The notes: generated by a model not told the origin, from the sequence alone. A stretch of DNA of 64,000 nucleotides from Lysinibacillus xylanilyticus (GCF_001708185.1 NZ_MDDN01000008.1:84800-148799); one strand, 5' to 3'; shown: positions 18,255 through 27,748, counted from the stretch's first letter. Numbers and translations are program-made.

Positions 18255-19808
18255 CTATTTTCGTGTGATTCGATAGTCAATTTGTAAAAAAGGTACACCA
18301 AAAATCCGCATTTTATGTACGGCGGTTAGTGTTTTTTCGTCTTTTGCAGTAATCGTAAAATGTTCATGTATAGGTAGTTTGAATAAAAATCGATTGATGG
18401 CTAAATAAATGCCCGCATCTCCAGCATGATTACTCGTTAAATGTAACTCTCCATGATCCTCGTATAAATATAACACCCCGATCATTGTTGAAAAAGGCAA
18501 TGGTAGCGCAATATTCATATAGGTTGTTTGCCCTGTCGTGTGCTTAGAATAGATTGCAACAAAGATTGTTTGTTTATCGATTTGACGAATCCAAGCACGT
18601 GGAGCAAGTCGCCCATCTTGCAGTTCATCCACTTTAACAATCCTACCTGTCATCTCGATTTCCTTACTAGAAAAGGGTAAATTCAGCTGTTGCATGACAC
18701 GACTTATAGCTTGATAAATCAACGCAAACGGTTTAAACCAAGTTTTCCACTGTACAGAGGCCAGCAAACGATACTGATTGGTTTCTTCATAAAAATGTGG
18801 AATCGTGTAAGGTAGCTTTGTCGTATCAACAAAGTCACTAAGCGCATCGACTAAACCTGGATGCGAATCACTTTGGTCTTGCAATTTCCCTCGAATTTGG
18901 CTAACTGGAAAATGAAATGGTTGATGTGTAGTGTCTGGTATTGCTAAAGCCCAAGCCAGAACACCTACTCCACCGAAGAAAACACCATTCATAATTCCAT
19001 GAAATTTTAGCATTTCTGGTATCCCTACATAGGAATTACCTACAAGATTACTAAATGCATACATAAACGACCATAATATCGTGATACATAAAGCACCGTA
19101 GGAAATTAGTAAAAGTAAGCTTTGTTGACGAGGAAGTTTCGTTTTTAGAGCAAGGAAAAATAAACAGTAAATAGCCACTATATAAAGTGTCACTGAAATA
19201 ATTTCTAGTATCGTAGAAAACGTGATACCGAATGCAACAAGAAGCGGACCTGTTACTAAAATTACAACGACCATATTGTAACAGTTGCCCTTATGAATAC
19301 GCCCAAAAAGACCAATTGAAATCGCTAATAGACAAGCTGAGTAATGAAAATGAATAGCTGTTAACCACGTTATCAATGATGAAAAACCTGTATCAATATT
19401 TGCGATAAAAGCGAAAAACCATAGTCCCCCAATAAATATGTAGATGATTCCAACATCAATCGAAATTTCTGCCATATTGGTAAAGCCTCGCTGTAAAAAT
19501 CGCTTTACGCCTTGCACAGCGATAAACGCAGTATAAAGAACATAGATAAGTGCTAGAGCGATTGCCACCCAACCTTCAGACCACCAGTGGAGCATCGTAA
19601 CTGCAAGCATCATTACGACGACAATAGTATCGCCGACCTTGTTAACATCTATGACCATTTTCACCGTCGCAGGAACGAAGATCAGTTGGGCAACTGTCAG
19701 TAACAACATATAATTAGGTTGAACACTAAAGACAAAACAAACGACCGTCAGCACAAATCCTAAAAGTAATACGGGGCTACCTAGATTGTTGCGTAAATTC
19801 GCCAGCAT
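18255..19808 (-). CDS. yndJ: YndJ-like polytopic membrane protein
   Basis: 517 residues: about ten hydrophobic helices fill residues 10-300, then a soluble C-terminal domain of some 200 residues (from about FHFPVSQIRGKL) rich in beta strands. Size, topology and the order DoxX/SRPBCC protein - DUF4166 protein - this gene match the B. subtilis yndG-yndH-yndJ operon. The start overlaps the DUF4166 gene by 32 bp. The function of YndJ is not established. Conserved His pairs (LTAIHFHYSA, FHGIMNG) in the membrane part might bind a cofactor, but that is speculation. Confidence 0.8.
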   Translation of the reverse strand: MLANLRNNLGSPVLLLGFVLTVVCFVFSVQPNYMLLLTVAQLIFVPATVKMVIDVNKVGDTIVVVMMLAVTMLHWWSEGWVAIALALIYVLYTAFIAVQGVKRFLQRGFTNMAEISIDVGIIYIFIGGLWFFAFIANIDTGFSSLITWLTAIHFHYSACLLAISIGLFGRIHKGNCYNMVVVILVTGPLLVAFGITFSTILEIISVTLYIVAIYCLFFLALKTKLPRQQSLLLLISYGALCITILWSFMYAFSNLVGNSYVGIPEMLKFHGIMNGVFFGGVGVLAWALAIPDTTHQPFHFPVSQIRGKLQDQSDSHPGLVDALSDFVDTTKLPYTIPHFYEETNQYRLLASVQWKTWFKPFALIYQAISRVMQQLNLPFSSKEIEMTGRIVKVDELQDGRLAPRAWIRQIDKQTIFVAIYSKHTTGQTTYMNIALPLPFSTMIGVLYLYEDHGELHLTSNHAGDAGIYLAINRFLFKLPIHEHFTITAKDEKTLTAVHKMRIFGVPFLQIDYRITRK

Positions 19809-20388
19809 ACATCATCAGCCTCCCAATCAACGGATTATGAATGGACACATGAATCGTAAAGACATTCCTGCTATCATCAAATCCTTCCTCGACAACAACA
19901 CGTCCCTCCAAAATATTGGGTATCGGACATTCTAATTTCGAGACTACAAATCGTTGAACACCGGAGCGAATAACTAATCGTCCCTCACTGGTCACTGCAA
20001 AATGTAAGTCTGAATAAAAAAGAGCTGGTGAACCTAAATAGTCCTTCACTATTTTTTGAACTGGATCAACTGTCATCCTCGCATCAAAATGTCTAGTTTT
20101 GTTAGAAAAATAAAAGGTACGCTCCCATAACACTTCATGTTCCCCACTTGGCAATGTTCGACAAGTATTACAAATTGAAAATGGAACATCCTCACCTGAT
20201 TCAGGAAACAAAAATCTCGTTTTTGTAGCGATCGCATAAAAGGGACGTAGCCACTTGGCACCAGACTCAATTTTGCGCATCACACCCGTAGCAAAAAAAG
20301 GTTGATCGACAGGTAATGTATAACGCCTCTGAAGCATTGGATGCAGCCGTCTAAAATCCTCGCCCAACAAAGTTTGATAAATCGTCAT
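19777..20388 (-). CDS. yndH: DUF4166 protein (YndH-like)
   Basis: ATG 20388 follows GAGGGAAGTAAC and lies 2 nt from the stop of the upstream gene, giving about 203 residues. The opening TIYQTLLGEDFRRLHPMLQRRY is the typical DUF4166 start, and the rest is a beta-rich domain. It is the middle gene of a tightly packed operon with the YndG-like and YndJ-like genes, so the three probably act together on a membrane or lipid-related task. No catalytic motif is evident. Confidence 0.8.
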   Translation of the reverse strand: MTIYQTLLGEDFRRLHPMLQRRYTLPVDQPFFATGVMRKIESGAKWLRPFYAIATKTRFLFPESGEDVPFSICNTCRTLPSGEHEVLWERTFYFSNKTRHFDARMTVDPVQKIVKDYLGSPALFYSDLHFAVTSEGRLVIRSGVQRFVVSKLECPIPNILEGRVVVEEGFDDSRNVFTIHVSIHNPLIGRLMMYAGEFTQQSR

Positions 20389-20389
20389 G

Positions 20390-21298
20390 TTACTTCCCTC
20401 GCTTTCGTTTACAGCTTTTGGCACTCGGCATATCTTGACAAAGAACGAAGCCAATAATGGACATTACCCATAATGCTAGATTAAATGTCACCGGATTGAA
20501 CGGAGCAGTGACAATCGTTTTATCTGCAAAAATGGCCCCCAATGTTATTAGCGGAAATAGTAAAATTTGAGCTCCAAACAAGAAACGCTTCGCTCGAGGT
20601 AACAGCCAAAAAAGTGCAAAGATTATCTCTGCAATGCCAATCCATTTTACAATTTGACTAGCATGGCTGTTCTCCCCACCAAGTAATTCCTCAATCATCA
20701 TCACTTCAGTAGGATGCTGCACCATGACTTTCGGCACAAGTCCATGATATAACCATACAAAACAAAATAGGACACTGATCAGGATTGTTAAAAAGAAACG
20801 ACGATACTGAGAAGAAGGATTTTCTCCCTTTTCAAGCCATCTTTTTAAGACATCGAAGCTAAGAGCTGTTGCCCAGCCCATTATTGGACGAAACACTCTA
20901 TCAAATAACTCTCCTAGTTTTCCATAGCGAACATCGTAGTCATACTGTGTCAAAAATGTGAGTCCCTTGTCATTGGGAATATATCGCCAGTACCCTTTCC
21001 CTTCTGCAATCGGTGATATTTTTTGAGGCGTGCCAAAGTGTAATGACGATGTTTTGCTGCCATTTCCCTTCTGATGCTCACCCTTACTTTCTCCCCATCC
21101 ACTAACTGTTAAGCCTGGCATTACCTTCGTTTCATAAGTAAAACGCTGAGGCTCTTCTGGTGAATTTTTCTCCATATATGTAATAGAGGTAAAACGTAAA
21201 TCCCATTGCTCGTGTAGCTTTGGATTTTGCGTATACGTCCATGCTTCTTCTATAGGTGCATTTATCTCTATCTCCACAAAAATCGGCTTTTTCTTCAC
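20390..21298 (-). CDS. SRPBCC-DoxX-like fusion protein (YndG-like)
   Basis: 302 residues from a GTG preceded by GAGGAGGGAAGAAAGC. Residues 1-155 form a START/SRPBCC-type lipid-binding fold (FVEIEINAPIEEAWTYTQNPKLHEQWD, GKGYWRYIPNDKGLTFLTQYDYDVRYG). Residues about 168-290 hold four membrane helices of the DoxX-like type. It is first in the ynd-like operon and one base from the next gene. It would tether a hydrophobic-ligand domain to the membrane. The ligand is unknown. Confidence 0.7.
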   Translation of the reverse strand: MKKKPIFVEIEINAPIEEAWTYTQNPKLHEQWDLRFTSITYMEKNSPEEPQRFTYETKVMPGLTVSGWGESKGEHQKGNGSKTSSLHFGTPQKISPIAEGKGYWRYIPNDKGLTFLTQYDYDVRYGKLGELFDRVFRPIMGWATALSFDVLKRWLEKGENPSSQYRRFFLTILISVLFCFVWLYHGLVPKVMVQHPTEVMMIEELLGGENSHASQIVKWIGIAEIIFALFWLLPRAKRFLFGAQILLFPLITLGAIFADKTIVTAPFNPVTFNLALWVMSIIGFVLCQDMPSAKSCKRKRGK

Positions 21299-21325
21299 GC
21301 TTTCTTCCCTCCTCGATGGAAAGCA

Positions 21326-21800
21326 CTATTCAATCATATTTTCTTTCATAATCTTAGCAGTTGCTTCAAATAGCAACTGGTCTACTAAACGATAGTTTTT
21401 CCCGCTGTTTTTCATTTTGCCATCTGCAACAAAGTGAAATCCTCCAGCCTGATCAACCGTTAAATGAAAAGTTGTTCCTCTTTTATAGCTTGTAAGACTG
21501 ACATCATAAGATTGAATATCTTCCTTATTATTCTTGTAGCTTATGTCTTTTTTTTGTAAATTTACTATCTGATAATAGTTTAAGATAGTCATGAACCTCT
21601 TTTTCTTCCTTTAGAGAAATAATTTTTACCTCGTCATTTTGAGTGCTTACGATACCGATGCTTCTAATTTGTTCTTCAAAAAGATCCATTGAAAATTCAC
21701 CTTCAATCGATCGCTCTTTATTAAGAGAAAAACTATACCCTGCGAAAATCAATATCATGAAAGCAACAGCTACTAATATTCTTTTAATCACTAGATACAT
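21326..21800 (-). pseudogene. membrane-anchored protein split by a frameshift in an A8 tract
   Basis: The upstream frame (from 21800) gives a signal/anchor (VIKRILVAVAFMILIFAGYSF) and a domain ending KEEKEVHDYLKLLSDSKFTKK. It then goes out of phase at a run of eight A on the minus strand (21548-21555). The second frame continues naturally with DISYKNNKEDIQSYDVSLTSYKRG to LLFEATAKIMKENMIE. Seven A would give one 157-residue protein of the small DUF5301-like lipoprotein plan. It is a mutation, an assembly error or a slippage switch; see findings. Confidence 0.65.
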
Positions 21801-22046
21801 CCTACCTCCATTTGAAAATCGATTTATACTATTATAGCAGTAAATTGATTAATCACCATAAAACGGGATTTACCCATTAAATTTCAATAAAGTGAAAATA
21901 ATTGAATCGAAATGACAACTTGCCAACTCTACTAGTCGAAAGTAGCCCCCGTTAAATTAAAATTATCTAACCTCTATAGATTTCTTTTTATTGGAGATTT
22001 ATGCGAACCTGACTGTGAAGATTATAAATTTTTGTACTTGAACTAA

Positions 22047-22505
22047 ACAAAAGGATCCGATTCGGTACGAGGATGTAGAGAAGAGCGAGGAATCGGTCAT
22101 GCCGGGCACTTATGCAGTAATGGGGCTGGCTTGTACAGCGAAGATTATTTTCCGCTAGTCTGCCGTTATATGGAACTAGTAGATACAGAGCATCAGTTAG
22201 CGCAGGATGGCTATGCAGAGGCGTTTATTGAGGCGCATGGCGTAAAGAAAGAGCTTATACCCGTGATTGTATCCATTTTGCAGGGTGGGATTGATGAAGG
22301 CACGCTGGTCAAAAATCTAACCATCGACAGCCTTGAGCTTGCCGAGGCGCTATTCGAGGCGCTGAAAGGCAAAGAAATTTATGAATGCGAAATGGTGTAG
22401 GATTTTTGAGAGCATAGAAAATCTTGTAGAAGAAACCCAAAAGGCACAAGCGCCATTAAAAGAAGCATTTGAGCAGCTGTTGGCGCTTCAAATCGAAATG
22501 ACCTG
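22047..22505 (+). pseudogene. DUF6138-like gene remnant in three frames
   Basis: Three successive plus-strand pieces with related style but different phase: KDPIRYEDVEKSEESVMPGTYAVMGLA; YSEDYFPLVCRYMELVDTEHQLAQDGYAEAF and onward to 22400; then SIENLVEETQKAQAPLKEAFEQ to the stop at 22505. The middle piece looks like the C-terminal region of a DUF6138 protein. At least two frameshifts and no 5' end: dead gene. Its base composition is higher in GC than the neighbours, which may mean acquired DNA. Confidence 0.55.
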
Positions 22506-22521
22506 ATTTGCCAAATTCAAT

Positions 22522-22562
22522 AAGAGCATGTTTTGATTAATTTTTTCAAAACATGCTCTTTA
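22522..22562 (+). terminator. intrinsic terminator
   Basis: AAGAGCATGTTTTGA pairs perfectly (15 bp) around a 9-nt T-rich loop. It follows the DUF6138-like remnant. Confidence 0.8.
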
Positions 22563-22589
22563 GATTAGCTCCAAACTTTATGACAAAGA

Positions 22590-22643
22590 TTTATCGCTCA
22601 ATTTTTTCAGTTTATCGACCAACTTTTCAAATTTATCGACATA
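22590..22643. repeat. TTTATCG array, 3 units at 21 nt
   Basis: TTTATCG recurs at 22590, 22611 and 22632, exactly 21 nt apart, ending at the stop codon of the tubby-like gene. The spacer bases vary. Confidence 0.75.
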
Positions 22644-23168
22644 TTACGCGCCCACAAACAACACGGCCTGTCCAATCGCAATAAAAAAGGCTTCATGCTG
22701 TATCGGGCTGCTGTCTTCGATTTGCAGGGTAATTTCAAAATGAGTCTCCTGAAAAATGGCCTGCCAGCGCGCAATGGGTTGATCGTCTAGAGAGAATATG
22801 GACCAGTCCTCCATCTCTTTGTTCAGATTTATTTTTTGGACGCCATCTGTAATGATTAAATCAGGGATCATAATTTGCCAGCCATCATAAGCAATCATAT
22901 AGTCCTTCCCTGTGATGAAATCCTTGCCTTTGAAATGCACTCGCCCACGACGCGACACCTTTTTACAGGTAAAAAGAGGCTGACCAGCGACATCACTGAC
23001 GTCGAAACGCACAAAATAACGATAGTCCATTGAGCGGTCGAATGCTTTTTTCAGTGCGTTTGAATATACACGTTGAACAGTAGATGATACTTCTCCCGCT
23101 TCATTTAATACTGCTACCTTTTCTGTTGACTCAATCGACGCTGGTTGCTGATATGTATAAATTTTCAA
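22644..23168 (-). CDS. tubby C-terminal-like / LURP-one-like protein
   Basis: 174 residues from a TTG preceded by GAAGGAGCGAAGGTA. The pattern is a 12-strand barrel type: YRYFVRFDVSDVAGQPLFTCKKVSRRGRVHFKG followed by strand pairs and a closing hydrophobic helix FFIAIGQAVLFVGA. This is how bacterial tubby-like (YxjI/LURP-one) proteins look. No catalytic residues are known for the family; membrane-lipid binding is suggested for its relatives. It lies alone and a 21-nt repeat array follows its stop. Confidence 0.6.
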   Translation of the reverse strand: MKIYTYQQPASIESTEKVAVLNEAGEVSSTVQRVYSNALKKAFDRSMDYRYFVRFDVSDVAGQPLFTCKKVSRRGRVHFKGKDFITGKDYMIAYDGWQIMIPDLIITDGVQKINLNKEMEDWSIFSLDDQPIARWQAIFQETHFEITLQIEDSSPIQHEAFFIAIGQAVLFVGA

Positions 23169-23255
23169 TACCTTCGCTCCTTCAATACTTATGCTTTCTT
23201 AAAGCTACCATAAAATAAGCGCCAAATACAAAGATTGTATTTGACGCTTTTTTCA

Positions 23256-24362
23256 TTATTTTTGTTGTGAAGGGATTTCTACTGTGAATGGTTGGAACTT
23301 CACTTCTTTTAAAGATGATTTATCGAAGGGAATTTTCGTTTCTACCCCAGCACTATCAATTTGAACACCCCCACCGCCTGATGGAAGCATTAAATACGGG
23401 GTAATAATTAATTTACGAACATCTTTTGAAATCGGATCAAAGGATTTTGTGCTACTAAAGTTCCATAGGCCATTATCGAAATGACCTTCTGTCCCACCAG
23501 AATGCGATGTAATTTCCTTGCCATTCTCATCGGTAATATGGAATTCTATATGCGATGCACCTACTTGTGGATTATCAATTGTGCCTTTTTCAGAAGCTTT
23601 ATAATCAAGAGCTATACCTGATGGACTTAATGAAATTTTGGACACATCCAGTTGAATGCCATCTACTTGTTGCTGATGATGAACTGGAAAATCAATAGTA
23701 TTCGTAATCTTTTTAACAGGAACTGTAAATTCCCATTTTTCCCCTTCTTTCCCTTCTAACGTTAAGCCCATATCAAAGGAATCCGGCATGTCCTCCTTCA
23801 CGTTAAATCTTGCGATGCCTGTACGGACCGTTGAACTTACAACTTTTTCACCATAGCCACCAGAACTCACTTTAGGGTTTTTACCATTAATAGTAAAGTT
23901 CGGTCCTGCCCCGAAGTAATAACCACTTAATTCCTTTTCAGAATCAATTGTAATGCCTACCGTAATATTAGCTTCATCATAAAGTACTTCATCTACAGTT
24001 ACGGAAATACCGTTAATGGTCTGCTTTTCTCCAATCGTGCTTGTTAACCCTTGTTCGCTAGCTTGTTTTAGCCCAAGTAAGCCAGAGTTACTAAATACCG
24101 ATCCAACAATCGGTAGCTGTGATAAAGTGCTTGCGAAGGTTGGTGATACATAGGCTGCAGAACCTATCATTATACTAAATGCGGCTGCCGTGCTTGCTAT
24201 ATATAATAATGGTTTACGTTTGCTTTTTCTTTTCATTTGTACAGGTGGCTGACTCATATTTGTTTGCTCCTCTGCTTGTTGTATTCCTTTTGCAATCGCT
24301 CCTCGTACCTCATCTCTTGGGAATTCTGGAAGGGGTCCGTTTACATTAAATGACTTTTTCAT
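23256..24362 (-). CDS. DUF4179-type anti-sigma factor
   Basis: The ATG at 24362 is used, 17 bp inside the end of the sigma gene. It encodes a cytosolic N-terminal segment (about 1-50), one membrane helix (LLYIASTAAAFSIMIGSAAYV) and then a large beta-rich outer domain (NITVGITIDSEKELSG; EWEFTVPVKK-like strands; FTVEIPSQQK end). This is the DUF4179/DUF5643 layout of anti-sigma factors next to SigV/SigM-like genes. It should sequester the upstream sigma factor at the membrane. The GTG four codons earlier abuts the ribosome site, so I reject it. Confidence 0.8.
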   Translation of the reverse strand: MKKSFNVNGPLPEFPRDEVRGAIAKGIQQAEEQTNMSQPPVQMKRKSKRKPLLYIASTAAAFSIMIGSAAYVSPTFASTLSQLPIVGSVFSNSGLLGLKQASEQGLTSTIGEKQTINGISVTVDEVLYDEANITVGITIDSEKELSGYYFGAGPNFTINGKNPKVSSGGYGEKVVSSTVRTGIARFNVKEDMPDSFDMGLTLEGKEGEKWEFTVPVKKITNTIDFPVHHQQQVDGIQLDVSKISLSPSGIALDYKASEKGTIDNPQVGASHIEFHITDENGKEITSHSGGTEGHFDNGLWNFSSTKSFDPISKDVRKLIITPYLMLPSGGGGVQIDSAGVETKIPFDKSSLKEVKFQPFTVEIPSQQK

Positions 24363-24888
24363 TGAACGTTGCACTCCTTTCTAATTCTCGCTTCAACTGT
24401 TTTTTTCCACGATGCAAATACGTTTTAATCGTGCTTACTGGCTTTTCCATTACTTCTGAAATTTCTTTAATCGGTAAATCGTGATAATAAAATAAGATGA
24501 TGGCCATTTGTTGAGAATGATTGAGGTGCTGTATAGCTTCCGATAAATCAATAGGATTACCCGTGACATTTTCTTGCTCTTGTAAACGATTTAATAATTC
24601 GCTTTCTTCATAAGGAATGATTTTTTGCCCTTTTTTAAGTAATCGGTAGCACTCATTAATTAAAATGCGAAACAGCCATGTGGAAAAAAATTCTGGATGC
24701 TTTAACTGGTGAACGGTTAGATAGGCTTTACACGCTGCCTCTTGAATCGCATCCAGTGCATCCTCTTTTTGGCCAACATAAGAAAGCGCAGTATAAAAAA
24801 GTTTTTCTTCCTCTAAAATGAGTAGCTGCTCAAACGCTTCCTTATTCCCTGCAATAGCCTGTTTGACAATAGATAGATCATGTTCCAT
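24346..24888 (-). CDS. ECF-type RNA polymerase sigma factor
   Basis: 180 residues from ATG 24888, which has AAAGGAGGAAACAGC. Region 2 reads KEDALDAIQEAACKAYLTVHQLKHPEFFSTWLFRILINECY and region 4 reads DLPIKEISEVMEKPVSTIKTYLHRGKKQLKREL. It is the second ECF pair in the window and belongs to a different subgroup from the one at 14.6 kb, judging by its linker and by the partner's DUF4179 type. Cell-envelope stress is the usual signal for such pairs. Confidence 0.9.
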   Translation of the reverse strand: MEHDLSIVKQAIAGNKEAFEQLLILEEEKLFYTALSYVGQKEDALDAIQEAACKAYLTVHQLKHPEFFSTWLFRILINECYRLLKKGQKIIPYEESELLNRLQEQENVTGNPIDLSEAIQHLNHSQQMAIILFYYHDLPIKEISEVMEKPVSTIKTYLHRGKKQLKRELERSATFNEKVI

Positions 24889-25043
24889 GCTGTTTCCTCC
24901 TTTCAATACTTAGAGTAAATAACCCTATCAAAAGGTTTCACTTTTATAATTTCTTTTTTTATTGAACAAAGTGGTCCTTCTTCCGATGTTGAAATAAGGT
25001 ACAATGTAAAGTTTCCATAATTGTTCCAGCGCTTTGACTCTTT

Positions 25044-25118
25044 TATCCACTTCTTCTGTTTTTCTATCGGTCGATTTTGACTTTTCTATCCGCTACTTCG
25101 ATTCTTTTATCCGGCACT
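25044..25118. repeat. TATC array, 4 units at 21-22 nt
   Basis: TATC within TTTTATCC or TTCTATCS recurs at 25044, 25065, 25087 and 25108 (21, 22 and 21 nt). It lies in the gap between the lipoprotein and sigma genes and is a more diverged member of the arrays at 22.6 and 28.8 kb. Confidence 0.55.
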
Positions 25119-25142
25119 TGCACTCGCCAAATATTATAGAAC

Positions 25143-25173
25143 AAAAAAATAGACTACTTCATCCAAAGTAGCC
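25143..25173 (-). terminator. intrinsic terminator of the lipoprotein gene
   Basis: GGCTACTT and AAGTAGTC (one G-T pair) enclose 6 nt and are followed by seven T on the minus strand. Confidence 0.75.
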
Positions 25174-25187
25174 TACTTACCTTTTCA

Positions 25188-25904
25188 TTATTTATCCAAT
25201 TCAAAAGAAATATCGCCTACACCGATTTCCGAGTGTAATTCTAGCACTACATCTGCCTTTTCATATGCTTCATTGACATAAACGCCATTCCCTTTTGAAA
25301 TAAAATCTTCTATATTGGAAGAGCCGATCCCTTCTTCTGTTGTCAGCTTTACCCCAACCTCTGATGGTAAAATGACAGTAGTTTGACCAACACCTGTTTC
25401 AATGTTCGCTTTGAAGCTTTTTTTCCAATCTCCACCTAAATTTACAGTGAGATCACCAACGCCTGCTTCAATCTCTAATTTTTCCAACTGAAGACCTTGT
25501 AAATCGAGTTCTGCATCCGAGGCACCTGTTTCAACGAAAAGATCCATTGGCGTATCTTCATTCAATTCGATATCCCATGTATTTTTTATTTTTCCCAAAC
25601 GCACTTTCGTGGAACCTTTTTGGTCAATCAGCACTTCTCCTGTCTTGCCGCGTAAGTCATATTCAACTCTTGGTGCCAGTTTATTAATGTTATATTGAGC
25701 CGTACCCTCAACCCAATCTTTAGCACCTTTTTTAACTGTAATTTCTCCAACACCAAACTGTATTTCAACATCTAATTTCTCTGCTTTATCCTTTTCAACG
25801 AAGATCGTTTCATCTTTAGTTTTACCTGGTATAACTGAGTTGCACCCTGATAAAACAAGTAATGAAGCACTTATGACTAATCCAAAACCGAAAAACTTTT
25901 TCAA
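25188..25904 (-). CDS. lipoprotein with DUF4097/LiaF-like beta solenoid
   Basis: TTG start at 25904 after TAGGAGGAATTATT. The first 20 residues are a signal with lipobox VLSGC, so the mature protein is lipid-anchored outside the membrane. The rest is a series of short beta repeats with acidic residues (KLDVEIQFGVGEITV; LEIEAGVGDLTVNLGG; IETGVGQTTVILP; LHSEIGVGDISFELD), in which the GVG motif recurs four to five times. This resembles the toast-rack domains of DUF4097/LiaF C-terminal proteins linked to envelope stress. Exact role unknown. Confidence 0.7.
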   Translation of the reverse strand: MKKFFGFGLVISASLLVLSGCNSVIPGKTKDETIFVEKDKAEKLDVEIQFGVGEITVKKGAKDWVEGTAQYNINKLAPRVEYDLRGKTGEVLIDQKGSTKVRLGKIKNTWDIELNEDTPMDLFVETGASDAELDLQGLQLEKLEIEAGVGDLTVNLGGDWKKSFKANIETGVGQTTVILPSEVGVKLTTEEGIGSSNIEDFISKGNGVYVNEAYEKADVVLELHSEIGVGDISFELDK

Positions 25905-26040
25905 AATAATTCCTCCTACCGTATAATATACCACTCATTAAATTGTATCAAAATACCAATTTATAAATACGCCCCTCAGCTTTAAATTCATCTACGACCT
26001 AAGACGTAGTAAAGACTTTTCTCATGAATATGCACCCACA

Positions 26041-26090
26041 AAAATGAACCCTGTATTGTGACACATTTGCCTTCATACAGGGTTCATTTT
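26041..26090 (-). terminator. intrinsic terminator
   Basis: AAAATGAACCCTGTAT pairs perfectly over 16 bp. It starts right at the stop codon of the SRPBCC gene. Confidence 0.85.
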
Positions 26091-26485
26091 TAAAATTTTG
26101 GTATATTTTTTTCCTCTACTAACACCTTCAAGTTGGTAAGACTAGACTCATAGCCACTCATATTAAAAGTGACAGTAGTACCATTTCGCTCTTCATCTAA
26201 GAAAATAGCAATGACTGTTTCTGGTACTTCTAAGTAAAACGAAAACTCTCGATTTGGAATGACATGTTGGATCGTTAAATTCATCGGTAATTTTTCAGAG
26301 AGCTGATTTTGTTCATTCGGCATTAACGTGAAGGTTATTTGTTCACCAGCCTCTAATTTAGGAATGTCCCATGTCGAATCTGGGGCGTACCATTGCGACA
26401 GCTGCTCTTCATCCGTAATTGCTTGCCAAACTGTAGCAATACTTGCATCAATCCAAATCGAACTTTTTTCTTCATGTTTTGTCAT
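26090..26485 (-). CDS. SRPBCC / AHSA1-like protein
   Basis: 131 residues. SSIWIDASIATVWQAITDEEQLSQWYAPDSTWD is the classic opening of activator-of-Hsp90-type START-like proteins, followed by strands with GTTVTFNMSGY. The fold is a helix-grip cavity for a hydrophobic ligand, and the name does not prove Hsp90 binding. GGAGGAGTTACAG precedes the ATG. The protein is slightly short at the C-terminus. Cytosolic; role unknown. Confidence 0.75.
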   Translation of the reverse strand: MTKHEEKSSIWIDASIATVWQAITDEEQLSQWYAPDSTWDIPKLEAGEQITFTLMPNEQNQLSEKLPMNLTIQHVIPNREFSFYLEVPETVIAIFLDEERNGTTVTFNMSGYESSLTNLKVLVEEKNIPKF

Positions 26486-26557
26486 CTGTAACTCCTCCGT
26501 TACTTGAATTCATGCCTTTTTCATCATTTTATCGCATTTAACTCCACGACACAAAAT

Positions 26558-27748
26558 TTACCTTTTGTTACTTTTTGTGGACCAATATAAATTGAATGCA
26601 CCTATGGCCACTACGACAGCGACAATGTCCATCGCCAATTGATAACTAGAAAAAATCGTTACCATACATCCAAATAACGTAGGGGCAATCACAATAAATA
26701 GTTGATTCAACGTTAAAGCTGCACTCACTGTTAGACCAACATAATGTGGATTCGATTGTTCTGTCACACAGGCAATAAACAAGGAATACCAGCCAAGCGC
26801 TACAAAGCCTAATAAAAAACAAAATAGTAGCATTAATATTTTCGCTTGCAGGATAAAAGGCAATAGAACTGTGAAAATAACTGCACTCGCCATTACCATG
26901 ATTAATAAATGCTCCCGCTTCTGTGCAAAAAATTGATCACTGATCCAGGCAATAGCTACCCTTCCAATCATTCCTCCCAATAATACAAGGCTTAAATACT
27001 GTCCAGCCTTCGTCAATGAATAACCACCCTCATGATGTAAATAACTCATAAAATGGGCAACAATTATCATTTGTAAGGTCATCATCACGATGCCTACAAT
27101 GTAAATGGGATATAAATCTTTATTATTTTTAATGGCGTGAATCTTCTCTTTAAACGTTACAGATGTAGCGGCTACTGCATGATGTTGTTTCGGTTCCTGA
27201 TAGATGAGTAAAAAAAGTAACCCTCCGGCAATAGCCACCAAGCCTTGCACAAGATGCGCTGATGTTAGGTTATAATGATGGTACATATATGTGAGGATGA
27301 CGGACGCTAAGGCTCCACCAATCGGAATACCTGTCTGTCGAATACCGATCGCCAGCCCTCGATGTTTATCCGGAAACCATTTCACAATGGCCGTGCTACC
27401 TCCTGTTTGCGCACTTCCATACCATATTCCTACGACTACTAATAAAATGATTAACACCGTATAGCTATTCGCCAACATAAGCAGTAAAGCTGAGAACCCT
27501 AGTAAAACAGAGCCCCATCCGATGATTTGTTTTTCCCCTTTCTTATCCATTAAATAGCCAAAGACTATCATCGAGAAAATGGGTCCAATATTAACAGCCG
27601 AAACAATAAATCCTGTTTGGAAAGATGATAAATTCCATTCAATTTGATAAAATGTAGCAATTGGCCCCATGCCGTACGTCACAAAAGTTGCCGCAGTTTG
27701 GGAAACCGTAGCTACCAATACGATGATCCATTTATAATATGTATTCAT
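26558..27748 (-). CDS. MFS transporter
   Basis: 396 residues with twelve hydrophobic helices. The loop between helices 2 and 3 reads GYLMDKKGEKQIIG, the MFS motif A. RGLAIGIRQTGIPIGGALAS in helices 4-5 and the later repeat GRVAIAWISDQFF complete the two-half plan. It resembles the CynX/OxlT-type carriers with short loops. It is transcribed away from a LysR gene across a 99-bp gap, so that regulator probably controls it. GGAGGAATTTTC precedes the ATG. Substrate not readable. Confidence 0.85.
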   Translation of the reverse strand: MNTYYKWIIVLVATVSQTAATFVTYGMGPIATFYQIEWNLSSFQTGFIVSAVNIGPIFSMIVFGYLMDKKGEKQIIGWGSVLLGFSALLLMLANSYTVLIILLVVVGIWYGSAQTGGSTAIVKWFPDKHRGLAIGIRQTGIPIGGALASVILTYMYHHYNLTSAHLVQGLVAIAGGLLFLLIYQEPKQHHAVAATSVTFKEKIHAIKNNKDLYPIYIVGIVMMTLQMIIVAHFMSYLHHEGGYSLTKAGQYLSLVLLGGMIGRVAIAWISDQFFAQKREHLLIMVMASAVIFTVLLPFILQAKILMLLFCFLLGFVALGWYSLFIACVTEQSNPHYVGLTVSAALTLNQLFIVIAPTLFGCMVTIFSSYQLAMDIVAVVVAIGAFNLYWSTKSNKR

